The position numbers and the translations under genes were made by a program. The notes below the pieces were generated by a model. The model saw only the letters and a program-made list of their open reading frames with translations. It was not told the DNA's origin and searched no databases. A DNA stretch of 34,721 nucleotides from a virus. Positions within the stretch are counted from its first letter, which is position 1, and each line of letters starts with the position of its first letter. The DNA is taken from IMG/VR virus record IMGVR_UViG_3300010149_000065, positions 1 to 34,721 of that record. One strand, written 5' to 3'. Below, in pieces: positions 1-9,100 of the stretch.

Positions 1-2
1 CG

Positions 3-605
3 CTTGTACGATCAGGAATTGAGACATTCAGTGATGATGAACTTGAAAAGTTTGATAAGATGTTTAGATATTCAGATTTGTTAAGTTATATCACAAATCT
101 TGATAATGCAATCACGAGTTCTTATGTACGAGTCTTCTGTTTAAAAGGCTTTACTGCGCTTAATACGAACACAAGCTCTTACCAAGTTAACTTTAACTTC
201 CCGCTTGCTGTGCCGGAAGATCCTACTGAATCACTTATTACATCGAGCGCTTACGTTAACGATGGTGTAAAATATTACTTTAAAGACGAACCATCTTCGG
301 TTGATAACATTCGAAATATATACCGTTACTATATTAACTCGAGCGGATCTGAAATTGTAGATGAACAATTCGTTGGTACTGTCGATACAGACACTGGCAT
401 GGTTCAAATTAAAGATTTCAACGTGACCGCTGATACGGCGATTAATATATTTGCACGGCCTGAATCAAATGATGTTGTTCCTAAAAGAAACCAGATTCTT
501 GAAGTTGACATAGAAAATACCGTGATCAATTCTCAAATTGATACACTTGCTACAAGAGGTTCTGCTGGTGCAATTGAATATACAACCACTCCCCGCGAAA
601 GATAA
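3..605 (+). CDS. 6: Baseplate wedge protein gp6, C-terminal part (5' truncated)
   Basis: The reading frame is open from base 3 with no stop, so the gene starts upstream of the window; the internal ATG at 60 is probably not the true start. About 200 residues remain. They look like the C-terminal region of the marine T4-like gp6 family: a beta-rich segment with a 'GTVDTDTGMVQI' turn and a 'PESNDVVPKRNQIL' stretch, which I recognise from gp6-type wedge proteins. In T4, gp6 forms the inner ring of baseplate wedges around the hub. Position supports this, since gp8 and other wedge genes follow. The stop overlaps the next start (TAATG at 603-607), implying translational coupling. The gp6 assignment rests on remembered family features and gene order; the N-terminal part cannot be checked here. 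Confidence 0.72.
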   Translation, partial: LVRSGIETFSDDELEKFDKMFRYSDLLSYITNLDNAITSSYVRVFCLKGFTALNTNTSSYQVNFNFPLAVPEDPTESLITSSAYVNDGVKYYFKDEPSSVDNIRNIYRYYINSSGSEIVDEQFVGTVDTDTGMVQIKDFNVTADTAINIFARPESNDVVPKRNQILEVDIENTVINSQIDTLATRGSAGAIEYTTTPRER

Positions 606-1714
606 TGCACGAGTCTATTGCAAATAGTAAACCTTTAAATCACGAAAGAGATAGGGTACGCGAGCTGATACCAGATTACTTGAGAGAGTCATCAGTGAAT
701 CTGATTTCTTTCATGGAGGAATATTACAACTATCTTAATAGGGAGAATTTCGCATCATACGAACTTGATCATGTAATTTCAGAAAACGATATTGATGCAA
801 CTTCAGCAAAATATCTTGATTCAATCCAATCAGAAATAGCAAAGGTTGTTCCTAACTCTTCTGTCATGGACAGAACCACACTTTATAAGAGGATAGTACA
901 TTATTATCGTATCAAAGGTACTCCTGAAAGTGTTGAAGTATTTTTTCAAATGATGTTTGACACTATCGTTGAAATATTTTATCCTGGTGATCATCTTTTA
1001 AAATTGTCAGCAGGTGATTACTCAGAAACGACTAATTTGTGGAGTGATAAAAGCGGATTCTTATCAAGCACTGATAAAATACAAGACGGTGAATTTTGGC
1101 AAAAGTATAGTTATCAAATTAAATCTGAAATTACTTCTCAGCGATGGTTTGACGCGTTTAGTCGATTAGTTCATCCTGCAGGTATGAAGTTATTCGCGTT
1201 AATTATTATCACTGCTAGCTTTCGAAACAAATGGTTTGATGAGCTTAATTACGAGTCGACCATATCAAATCCAGAAGGTTGGTTAAACGATTTGCGTCCA
1301 CCTTCGCTAGGGTATCATACTCCGCGCTATCAGCTTGGTTGGTTGCAGTCATCTATCGCCCAATTTATTGAAAGCTTAGCGGAAAATGTATATGATACAA
1401 CCACAGCCGCAGGCATAAATTTAAATCGTGATCGAATTGTTAGTTTAATTGCGCAGCTAATAGTTACTTCGACTATTACTGCTGATAAAATAAACCGTGA
1501 TCATTATTACACTCGAGGATATTGGGATGATGTAGAACCTCTCGCCAATTTAGGTGTAGCCTCTACAACACTTTCTGAATTAATTGATGACGCAGCTGCA
1601 CCTCAACCTACTGTTGATATCGACGGGTTCGTTGATACGAATAATTTTAGAGGACCCGATACTGATTCGATTTACTTACAACCCGATGGAGTTTCCAGAT
1701 ATAAATTCGCATAA
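605..1714 (+). CDS. Conserved baseplate-associated virion protein (gp7 position)
   Basis: This 369-residue protein sits where T4 has gp7, between gp6 and gp8, and its start overlaps the gp6 stop (TAATG). T4 gp7 is about 1030 residues, so this is not a plain gp7 orthologue. The N-terminal third is helical, with 'RVRELIPDYLRESS' and 'FMEEYYNYLNRE', followed by 'YRIKGTPESVEVFFQMMF' near residues 100-117. I recognise that combination from a conserved structural protein of marine T4-like phages encoded beside baseplate and fibre genes. A central aromatic region (about residues 140-220) ends in a hydrophobic 'KLFALIIITASF' stretch. The likely role is in the baseplate or in fibre attachment. The protein is virion-associated by context; its exact place in the particle is inferred. 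Confidence 0.6.
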   Translation: MHESIANSKPLNHERDRVRELIPDYLRESSVNLISFMEEYYNYLNRENFASYELDHVISENDIDATSAKYLDSIQSEIAKVVPNSSVMDRTTLYKRIVHYYRIKGTPESVEVFFQMMFDTIVEIFYPGDHLLKLSAGDYSETTNLWSDKSGFLSSTDKIQDGEFWQKYSYQIKSEITSQRWFDAFSRLVHPAGMKLFALIIITASFRNKWFDELNYESTISNPEGWLNDLRPPSLGYHTPRYQLGWLQSSIAQFIESLAENVYDTTTAAGINLNRDRIVSLIAQLIVTSTITADKINRDHYYTRGYWDDVEPLANLGVASTTLSELIDDAAAPQPTVDIDGFVDTNNFRGPDTDSIYLQPDGVSRYKFA

Positions 1715-1730
1715 TACCTTAAACATTTCA

Positions 1731-1738
1731 TATAAATA
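1731..1738 (+). promoter_or_regulatory. T4-type late promoter box before the repeat fibre gene
   Basis: Exact TATAAATA, the core recognised by the gp55 sigma factor in T4. Exactly five bases separate it from the ATG at 1744. With T4 spacing, the transcript would begin on the A of the start codon. Confidence 0.7.
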
Positions 1739-1743
1739 CTAAT

Positions 1744-2727
1744 ATGCCCGACGTAACAGTAACAACAGACATTGATACTTTTCTCCGAAGTTCAGACAAT
1801 GCAGATGCTCGAAGCAACCTTGGTGCTGCATCATCAGCTGACCTTAGTGGAAAGCAAGATACCATAGGTACTAACGTAACAGAGAGTGGCACAGACGCTT
1901 TTGCACAAGGTAACAGTACAACTGCAAGTGGAGATTATTCTCATGCAGAAGGCTTTGGCACAACCGCGAGTGGAGACAATTCTCACGCACAAGGGAAAAA
2001 CACAATTGCAAGTGGGGCACAATCTCACGCGGAAGGCGAAGGTACAGAAGCAAGTGGAGATTGGTCCCACGCTGAAGGTGTTAATACAACTGCAAGTGGA
2101 GATTATTCTCATGCAGAAGGTAACGGTGCAGATGCAAGTGGAAATTATTCTCATGCGCAAGGGCACGATACTATAGCAAGTGGAAGATATTCTCATGCAC
2201 AAGGTAGCGAAACAACTGCAGGTGGAGAATATTCTCATACACAAGGGCTTGAAGCTATCACTGATAAACATGCAGAACACGCTCATGCTGGTGGTAAGTT
2301 TTCAACAAAGGGAGACGCTCAAAGAATGGCTTTAGTTATGCGTCGGCAGATTACACACACCGCTAATACGTGGTATGCTTTAGGTCTAAAAGGTATTAAC
2401 CCAGTTTCATCATCGGAAAATAGATTGACTATTCCAACCGATACTGTTTATACTGGTAAAGTATTAATCTCTGGTGCAACACAAGGTTGTACAAAATCAT
2501 TTGGATTTGAGATTCTTTTTGTTGCAGAAAACGACGGTGGAACTACATCAATATTATCGAGTTCAATCACCACAATTTACGATAGTGATGCAACCGACTA
2601 TGACGTTCGCGTAACAGGTGACACTACAAACGATCAAGTTCTAATTGAGGTATCTTCCATATCATCTACTGATACAATTAGATGGGTCGCAAGTGTAGAT
2701 GTAGTCTCTGTGTCATTCCCAGCATAA
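1744..2727 (+). CDS. Tail fibre / adhesin-like protein with YadA-type 14-residue repeats
   Basis: This 327-residue protein has three parts. Residues 1-47 include 'SSDNADARSNLGAAS', a motif common in phage fibre N-termini. Residues about 48-173 are nine tandem 14-residue repeats of the form SGxxSHAxGxxTxA, the left-handed beta-roll pattern of YadA-like trimeric adhesin heads. Residues about 188-327 are a compact beta domain beginning 'KGDAQRMALVMRRQ' and ending 'RWVASVDVVSVSFPA', a C-terminal cap I recognise from many phage tail fibres. It probably trimerises and binds the host surface. It sits between baseplate wedge genes, as T4 fibre genes 9-12 do, and has its own late box. No Shine-Dalgarno sequence is visible. 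Long open frames inside it on other strands are products of the 42-base periodicity. Confidence 0.8.
   Translation: MPDVTVTTDIDTFLRSSDNADARSNLGAASSADLSGKQDTIGTNVTESGTDAFAQGNSTTASGDYSHAEGFGTTASGDNSHAQGKNTIASGAQSHAEGEGTEASGDWSHAEGVNTTASGDYSHAEGNGADASGNYSHAQGHDTIASGRYSHAQGSETTAGGEYSHTQGLEAITDKHAEHAHAGGKFSTKGDAQRMALVMRRQITHTANTWYALGLKGINPVSSSENRLTIPTDTVYTGKVLISGATQGCTKSFGFEILFVAENDGGTTSILSSSITTIYDSDATDYDVRVTGDTTNDQVLIEVSSISSTDTIRWVASVDVVSVSFPA
1885..2262 (+). repeat. Nine tandem 42-bp (14-codon) repeats in the fibre gene
   Basis: The coding unit follows the pattern SGxYSHAEGxxTTA. The Ser-His-Ala-(Glu/Gln)-Gly core is kept in the inner repeats, with variable residues between; the first (SGTDAFAQGNSTTA) and last (GGEYSHTQGLEAIT) are degenerate. 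The near-identical DNA could allow the repeat number to change by recombination or slippage. Confidence 0.9.
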
Positions 2728-2744
2728 CATAACAAATCAAAACA

Positions 2745-3962
2745 ATGGCAGATCATACAAGAAATATAAAAGAAAATAAGGACTCAGCAAATATAAACCT
2801 TATCGCCAACAAAGAAGCCGCCTATGCCCTGACAGGTGTAGCAGTCGGCGCGGTTTATAAGACCGAGGACACGGGGCAGATGATGGGGTATATGGGTGAT
2901 CCTTCTACGGACTCATTCGATATTGTCGGTGACGGTGCAGGAATGATGGGGGTTGATATGGCAGGGTTCTTTAGCGACATAGAAGACCCCTATGGTTATG
3001 GTCCAGAATCTGATGCAGGATACTCATCATTCTACGCCTTAAACGATAGTGGAAATAACCAGAGTGCCACTTATGAATCTGGTAAATGGATTTTATCGGG
3101 TAGTGTGCAAGCCTTTGAGTCTGCTGGTGGTGAAGCCCACCCCGCAGATGTTATAACGTGGACTGCCCTTAGTGGAGCGACAGGAACGATTGATTCAGTT
3201 ACACGTAATGAACCTCGCAACTGGAAACATGACGGGGTGATTCTTGTCACGGACAACGACGAGAAAATACTCCTAACAAACCTTCCAGACGGTCAGCAAG
3301 TTGAGATCGTTGGCGAGGGTGGGCGGCTTGAGCGTTACAATGGTGATAATGCTGGATTACTTACGAGTTTCCATATCTCAGATGCGGGTAGCCCTAACGG
3401 TGGGCAAGACCTTGATGGTCGCTATGATTGGGACATGACTGATGGTGTTTACTACCACGAAGACGGAGCGGGGCTTGCAGATGTAAAACATGACGGGACA
3501 CAGTGGGTTATCCGTTATTCTACCTACTCCGCGTTTGAATCTGATCCTTGTGATGCCTCTGTTCACCCGTCAGATGCAACGGGCTGGACTGCCACAGGAG
3601 GGTCAGGAACCATCGCGGATGACGGAGTGGACTATCTCCCCGAAGCAACCGAGTCTAACTGGTTCACGATTAAGAACACGGTTGAGTTAACGTGGCATGA
3701 CGACTGGTATTCTGGCGACCAAACCATCAACGGAATCACTGCGCCAGAAGGGACAGCCACGAACGTAGGGTGGGTTGCTGTAGGCGAACGCATACAAGGC
3801 ACTGATACATCAACTGATAACTACACTTGGACAACAACCCAAATTAACGGTTCTCAGCCCAACACCCAAGTCTTTCCTAAGATGGTCTTGTTGGACAATG
3901 CTGGAATATTAATCCCAGATGCATTCCCGAGCGGTGCGACTATTACCGTCAAATCCTCTTAA
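2745..3962 (+). CDS. Putative receptor-binding tail fibre protein (higher-GC gene)
   Basis: This 405-residue, acidic, Gly/Asp/Thr/Trp-rich protein has no enzyme motif. It contains a diverged internal duplication: residues about 95-150 ('YESGKWILSGSVQAFES...HPADVITWTA') and about 235-291 ('KHDGTQWVIRYSTYSAFES...HPSDATGWTA') share a W-[IV], A-F-E-S, HP-[AS]-D, W-T-A pattern. Such modules are typical of phage adhesion proteins. The C-terminal 'VFPKMVLLDNAGILIPDAFPSGATITV' reads as a beta cap. It lies between the repeat fibre and a small fibre-partner gene. GC is high for the window: hand counts give 60% for 3121-3180, 52% for 3301-3360 and 57% for 3721-3780, against 32-38% in neighbouring wedge genes. 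That suggests recent acquisition. There is no Shine-Dalgarno and no late box; an A/C-rich 17-base gap precedes the ATG. The function is inferred from context. Confidence 0.6.
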   Translation: MADHTRNIKENKDSANINLIANKEAAYALTGVAVGAVYKTEDTGQMMGYMGDPSTDSFDIVGDGAGMMGVDMAGFFSDIEDPYGYGPESDAGYSSFYALNDSGNNQSATYESGKWILSGSVQAFESAGGEAHPADVITWTALSGATGTIDSVTRNEPRNWKHDGVILVTDNDEKILLTNLPDGQQVEIVGEGGRLERYNGDNAGLLTSFHISDAGSPNGGQDLDGRYDWDMTDGVYYHEDGAGLADVKHDGTQWVIRYSTYSAFESDPCDASVHPSDATGWTATGGSGTIADDGVDYLPEATESNWFTIKNTVELTWHDDWYSGDQTINGITAPEGTATNVGWVAVGERIQGTDTSTDNYTWTTTQINGSQPNTQVFPKMVLLDNAGILIPDAFPSGATITVKSS

Positions 3963-3981
3963 TACCTAATATCAAAATATT

Positions 3982-4455
3982 ATGAATTACCTATTCGATA
4001 TAGCCACAGGCTACATGACACTCCGCAACGCCAACAAGCGTCACCTCAAAGTTGAAACCACGATTGACGAGACGGATGAAAGCCCGTTTCCAAAGCGTAT
4101 CGTCACACCGTTGAACGAGATTCGCTCAAGCGATTTGGAGTTTGATACAGCTACTGAGACTCTACAAATCGTTGATGACGAGGTTGTGGTTGTCCCAAGC
4201 CCTGCGGTTGCACCAGTTGTGCCTAAGTCTGTGACAAACTACCAGCTCAGACAAGCACTCAACGAATCACCAGAAGATAGAGCCGCAGTGGATGCATTGA
4301 TTAATAGTTCAGATGATCCTAACATTAAAGATGGGTGGGAGCATGCTTCTGAGTTTAAATCTGACAACGCACTTTTTGTAGGTGCAGTAACTTATCTTGG
4401 TTGGTCACAGGAAAAGGTCGATGACCTACTCATCCTTGCATCAACCTTTAAGTAA
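3982..4455 (+). CDS. Small tail-fibre-associated protein (fibre partner)
   Basis: This 157-residue protein has an N-terminal beta-type half ('MNYLFDIATGYMTLRN', acidic, valine-rich) and a helical C-terminal half, about residues 83-157. The second half reads 'VTNYQLRQALNESPEDRAAVDALI', then a D-x-W-E-x-A-x-E-F-x-x-x-N pattern and a final 'LGWSQEKVDDLLILASTF'. This resembles a short C-terminal domain seen in many tailed phages at the end of, or just after, tail fibre genes (typical form 'QARLAL...IEWE.A..F.R..PLV..L...LG'). It may help fold or attach the preceding fibre. It shares the higher GC of that gene (52% over 4021-4080), so the pair probably travelled together. The family resemblance is from memory. 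Confidence 0.5.
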   Translation: MNYLFDIATGYMTLRNANKRHLKVETTIDETDESPFPKRIVTPLNEIRSSDLEFDTATETLQIVDDEVVVVPSPAVAPVVPKSVTNYQLRQALNESPEDRAAVDALINSSDDPNIKDGWEHASEFKSDNALFVGAVTYLGWSQEKVDDLLILASTFK

Positions 4456-4498
4456 TTACTAATAAGTGGCATCGTTATTTAAATACCACTCGAAAACA

Positions 4499-4506
4499 TA
4501 TAAATA
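4499..4506 (+). promoter_or_regulatory. T4-type late promoter box before gp8
   Basis: Exact TATAAATA, 24 bases before the gp8 ATG at 4531. The predicted leader of about 19 bases carries a weak purine-rich ribosome-binding stretch (AAGAAAGAAAA). Confidence 0.7.
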
Positions 4507-4530
4507 AACTTAAGAAAGAAAACTACTAAT

Positions 4531-6108
4531 ATGGCAGCAATTATTACAGACGATTTCCGTAGAAATCAAGCACGGCTTTTAGTCAACGACATCAAAGCGT
4601 CAGCATCTGGCGACTTTGATTCGCCATCCGCGAATAGCGATGAAGACACATGGCCATACAGAGGAAATAACGCATACGGCGTTGGAATTGGTAAAACTGA
4701 TTCTTGGCAGAATGACAGTAGTGCACGAGCAGAAGACGATGTTAATTTTGAAGTCCCAGCTCCTAATTCACACGTGTACGAAAACAAAGATGTTTTAAGT
4801 AATCTATTTTCTATTAAAGAAATTGAACAGGCGAATGTTGAACAATTGATTGCGAAAAACACTTGGACGAATGGTAGAAAATATAAAATGTACGATCAAG
4901 CAGATGATGATATGTTTTATTCCACAGGAGATCTTTATCCATGCAGTGTAGTATATAATGACAACATCTACCTTTGTATTTCTAATAAAGCGCCGGACAG
5001 TAGTTCATCTAGTGTTGCTACGTCAACATCCGCACCATCTCACAGTAATAATTTTGAGTGGTTTGATAATAGCGATGGGTATGTTTGGGCTCATGTTCAA
5101 AGTGTTCCTACAGCGAATAAATTGATAACAAACCAATTTGTTCCAGTGTTAAAACCGAGTGAAACAAGTGTCACAACTCCTACAAATAAAACGGATGGTC
5201 TTCTTACAAGCATTTCAGTTACTAGTCAAGGTACTTCCTATGCTTCTGGGACAACGACAGTTGATGTTACACTCGTAGATATTGATGGTACTAAAATTGA
5301 TACATCAGACTTTCAGTTTAAACCAGTTATTAGTGCAGGTGCAATTACACGTATTGATATTCTTGAAGCCACAAGCCCAACTATAACTGCAGGTGACGGT
5401 TACTATTGGAATAACAACGTTCTTGAAGATGTAGCTTCTGGTACAGTTAAAATCGTGGATACCGCAAGCGGATCGGGTGCAGAAGCAATAGTTAATATCG
5501 CACCAGGTACTGGATTCGCAGCAAATGCAATTGATGTCTTACCAACCTGGTTTGTAGGTGTTAATGCTAGCTTTATAAATGAGGAAGGAGGTGATGCACC
5601 ACTACTTAAATTTAGACAGATTTCTTTAATTAAGAATTTTGATCGTAGTGTATCTGGTAAATTCGATTCTCCTGATTCCCCACTAACACCTACAACGTAT
5701 GATGCTCTTAAATGGATTACGTTGAGTGGAGAAGATGCAGCTAACTTAGCTTCCCTTAATCCAGGTGACATTCTAAAGCAAACGAGTTCAGGCGTCACTT
5801 CATACTTTTACTTTGATAAATACGAAAGTGACACAATCTTCTATCACCAAAACACGAATGAAGAAGTCAATTTCCTTAGCCCAATAGTTGGTTCCGATGA
5901 TATTCTTGTACATTCTTCTTCTACACTTTCCGAAGACGATGTAATTTCAACAGGTGTATCCACTATTGGAGTTGGTGAATACTCATCACTCGATAGCCCT
6001 AACACAACAAAGAGCATTAACGGTGAAGTGATTTTCCATGAAAATCGCGTTCCCTTTACACGATCTTCTGATCAAACTGAGGAAATAAAACTCATTATCC
6101 AACTTTAA
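4531..6108 (+). CDS. 8: Baseplate wedge protein gp8
   Basis: The 525-residue protein opens 'MAAIITDDFRRNQARLLVND', then 'YGVGIGKTDSW', 'NVEQLIAKNTWTNGRKYKMYD' and 'FYSTGDLYPCSVVYNDNIYLCI'. This is the order of blocks I know from gp8 of marine T4-like phages. In T4, gp8 is a dimeric wedge protein that binds gp7, gp10 and gp6. T4 gp8 is 334 residues. The extra length here lies largely in a beta-rich middle part (about residues 220-340) with 'LLTSISVTSQGTSY' and 'GSGAEAIVNIAPGTGF', a glycine-turn module also present in the next protein. The C-terminus 'RSSDQTEEIKLIIQL' is typical of the family. A late box lies upstream, and the giant DUF4815-type gene starts six bases after the stop. Confidence 0.85.
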   Translation: MAAIITDDFRRNQARLLVNDIKASASGDFDSPSANSDEDTWPYRGNNAYGVGIGKTDSWQNDSSARAEDDVNFEVPAPNSHVYENKDVLSNLFSIKEIEQANVEQLIAKNTWTNGRKYKMYDQADDDMFYSTGDLYPCSVVYNDNIYLCISNKAPDSSSSSVATSTSAPSHSNNFEWFDNSDGYVWAHVQSVPTANKLITNQFVPVLKPSETSVTTPTNKTDGLLTSISVTSQGTSYASGTTTVDVTLVDIDGTKIDTSDFQFKPVISAGAITRIDILEATSPTITAGDGYYWNNNVLEDVASGTVKIVDTASGSGAEAIVNIAPGTGFAANAIDVLPTWFVGVNASFINEEGGDAPLLKFRQISLIKNFDRSVSGKFDSPDSPLTPTTYDALKWITLSGEDAANLASLNPGDILKQTSSGVTSYFYFDKYESDTIFYHQNTNEEVNFLSPIVGSDDILVHSSSTLSEDDVISTGVSTIGVGEYSSLDSPNTTKSINGEVIFHENRVPFTRSSDQTEEIKLIIQL

Positions 6109-6114
6109 TATTTT

Positions 6115-9100
6115 ATGCCCATTCAAACATATTCTGATACACCTTATCACGACGATTTTTCTTCTGAAAATAACTATTTAAGAATACTATTTCGTCCTGG
6201 TCGGAGTGTACAAGTACGAGAACTTAACCAACTTCAATCGAATCTTCAAGATCAAATTGATAAGTTTGGTCGTCATGTGTTTAAAGATGGCGATCGTGTA
6301 TTAGATGGTTACACGACTTACGATGGAAGTATTAGAAGTATTCCAATCGAATTCACTGGTGCAAGTTCACCAACAGGTTTAACTGCATCACAACTGAGCG
6401 CTTTAAAAGGAAAGGAAATCCAATTATCTGGTACAACCAATGTTAAAGCAAAAGTACTTGGTGCTGAAGCAATTACAGGTGCCTATTATAGACTTTATGT
6501 AAAATACATTGGTACAGATACTCTCTTTGATGACGGTGATACGATTGAACTTAGTATAGGTGAAACTGATGTTACTCTTAATGGTACAGATATTTCAGCC
6601 GGAAATACGTTGGGCGTTTGTAGAGAAACAGCGAGTGGTGAAGACGTTGGTTATTACGGCGGGGTTTTTCAGGATTCGGGAATATTCTTTGTAAAAGGAC
6701 ACTTTGTATTTACCGATAATACTGAAGCCTTTTATGTAAAGAGTAGTGAAACATCGAAGCTTACGGGTAACGCAGTCTTTGATATTACAGAATCAATTAT
6801 TACTTCAGGTGATGATATAAGTTTATTGGATAATGCAACGGGCCAACCAAACCTTACAGCGCCTGGTGCAGATAGGTATAAAATATCGCTAAATCTAAAA
6901 TTCATTCCTTCGACAGAGACAACTGTTGTTGAAGGTCAACAGCGGATTACTCTACTGGATGTTAAAGAAGATATAGTAACACAATCTGTTCGAACACAAT
7001 ATAGTGAACTTGGTAAAACACTTGCTCAACGAACAGAAGATGAAAGTGGGTCATATGTAGTCAATCCATTTAAGCATGAAATTCGCGAATACTTAAACGA
7101 CGAAGCGGGTAATAGAGGTAAATATACTGCTGATCAAATTTACAATTCAGGTGATTCGTTACTCCCAGGTGTAACTGATGTTACTACAGCAGCGACCGAA
7201 GGTGCTAAAAGATATGTTCTTGGTGTTGAACCCGGTGTGGCATACATACAAGGTTATAGAACTGAATTGGAAGGAAAGCAGGATGTAGTAGCAAATAAAG
7301 GTAATGAGTCAAGCGATGTTGCAACAGAAACTGCATACAAATTCTCAGCAGATCGTGGTCAATATATTGAAGGCGCCTTCGTTGATCAAGATGCTAACTT
7401 AGACTCTGCGGATTTTACCAACTTTATTTTTGCCCCAGCTAATACATACCAACTTTTTGCGAGTGGAACAGATACGACGCTTATAGGAACATGCCGAATT
7501 CAAGCAATCGAAAATAGCGGTGTAAAAACGTCGAATGATACTACACCTGAAGCAGCTGTTGCAACAAAAAGATTATACATATACGATTTAGTTTTAGAAT
7601 CAAATAAAACTCTTAGTGATGCGACAGTTTTATGTGTTGATCACACTGCTTCATCACCAACTGGCCAGTCATATTTAGAAAACACTGATGGCTTTGTTCT
7701 TCATGAGATTGGCGATAATCTTTCTCGTATGGTTTATCCTATGGGTGACTATGATGTTAAGGATATCGATTCAACTAATACTTCGTATGTTGTACAAAAA
7801 CGCTACTCTGATAACTCAACCGCTTCTTCAACAATTAGTATCACGGCCGGTGCTGGTGATTCTTTCATTAGTACAGATCCTGATGATTATGTCATTATGC
7901 AAAATGACGCCGGGACCGATTCAACTGAAGGTGAAACATATGTTAAAGACGTAACGATTTCTGGATCTGATGCAACTCTTGTTTTAGTAAGAGCTGATGG
8001 AAGTGCAGCATCTAATGCAAGTGCCGATCCAGTTACGGTTTTTGCGCCAGTGCAAACTGATGCAAACCTTGGTATTAAGAAACAGACAACTGGAACTACC
8101 TTTACCGAAACTCGTACACTAAACAATGGTGACATAATTACATTAGATAAAGTTGACGTATACGAAATTGAGAGTGTATCACACGATGGAAACACATTAT
8201 CACTTTCCGATTTTGAACTAGTGACCGGACAATCCGATACGCAGTATGGTTATTCACAAGTAGTTTATAAAGGCCCTGCGAGTCTTGAATCTGCGTCAGT
8301 TATTGTTACATTCAGTTATTTTGAAATTCATACAGCAGGTGACTTCTTTTCTGCAAATTCATACACGACTAATGGTACGGTAGCAATGGCATTAGAAGAT
8401 ATTCCGGTGTATGAGGACTTAAGACTTTCCAATTGCTTAGACTTTAGACCTTCAATTCTAACTTCAACAGAAGGTGAAAGTATAAAACCAAATGCGATTG
8501 TGAACGTGAAGTTTGATTATTACAAACCTCGTAAAGACATCGTTACATTAAATCAACTTGGCGATATACAATTTATTGAAGGCGTAGCTTCTAAAGAGCC
8601 AGTGTATCCTCAAAATCCAAGTGATTCGCTTATTCTTTATCGTATCAGCAAGCCTGGTTACGTGTACTCCTTAGGTGATATTGAAATAGACGTTGCTAAA
8701 AACCGACGCTACACAATGAAAGACATCGGTTCACTTGAAAACCGTATTCAGTCTCTTGAGTATTACGCATCATTATCGCAACTCGAGTCAGAAGCTGCGG
8801 AAACACAATTGAATGATAGCTCTGGTCCAAGATACAAGAGCGGAATTCTAACAGACTCATTTAGAGGCCATGGTGTTGGTAATGTGAAAAGCGCAGGTTA
8901 TAGAAGTGCTATTGATAGAGAAAATTTCACTGCTCGACCTACATACTTATCAGATAACGCTAGGTGGCAATATATTCATGGTTCATCTGATATGCAATTT
9001 GCTGATGGAACATCCACAACAACGTGGAATGGTGATGCTATAGACTCTACACCTGTTTATACTGGTAAACGAAAGAACGCAGTAACTCTCGATTTCATTG

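Noticed and set aside
1834-2286. Long antisense and alternative-frame open frames over the repeat fibre gene
   Set aside because: They are created by the 42-base repeat period, are Cys/Ser- or Gln-rich with no domain, and lie wholly within a well-supported fibre gene.
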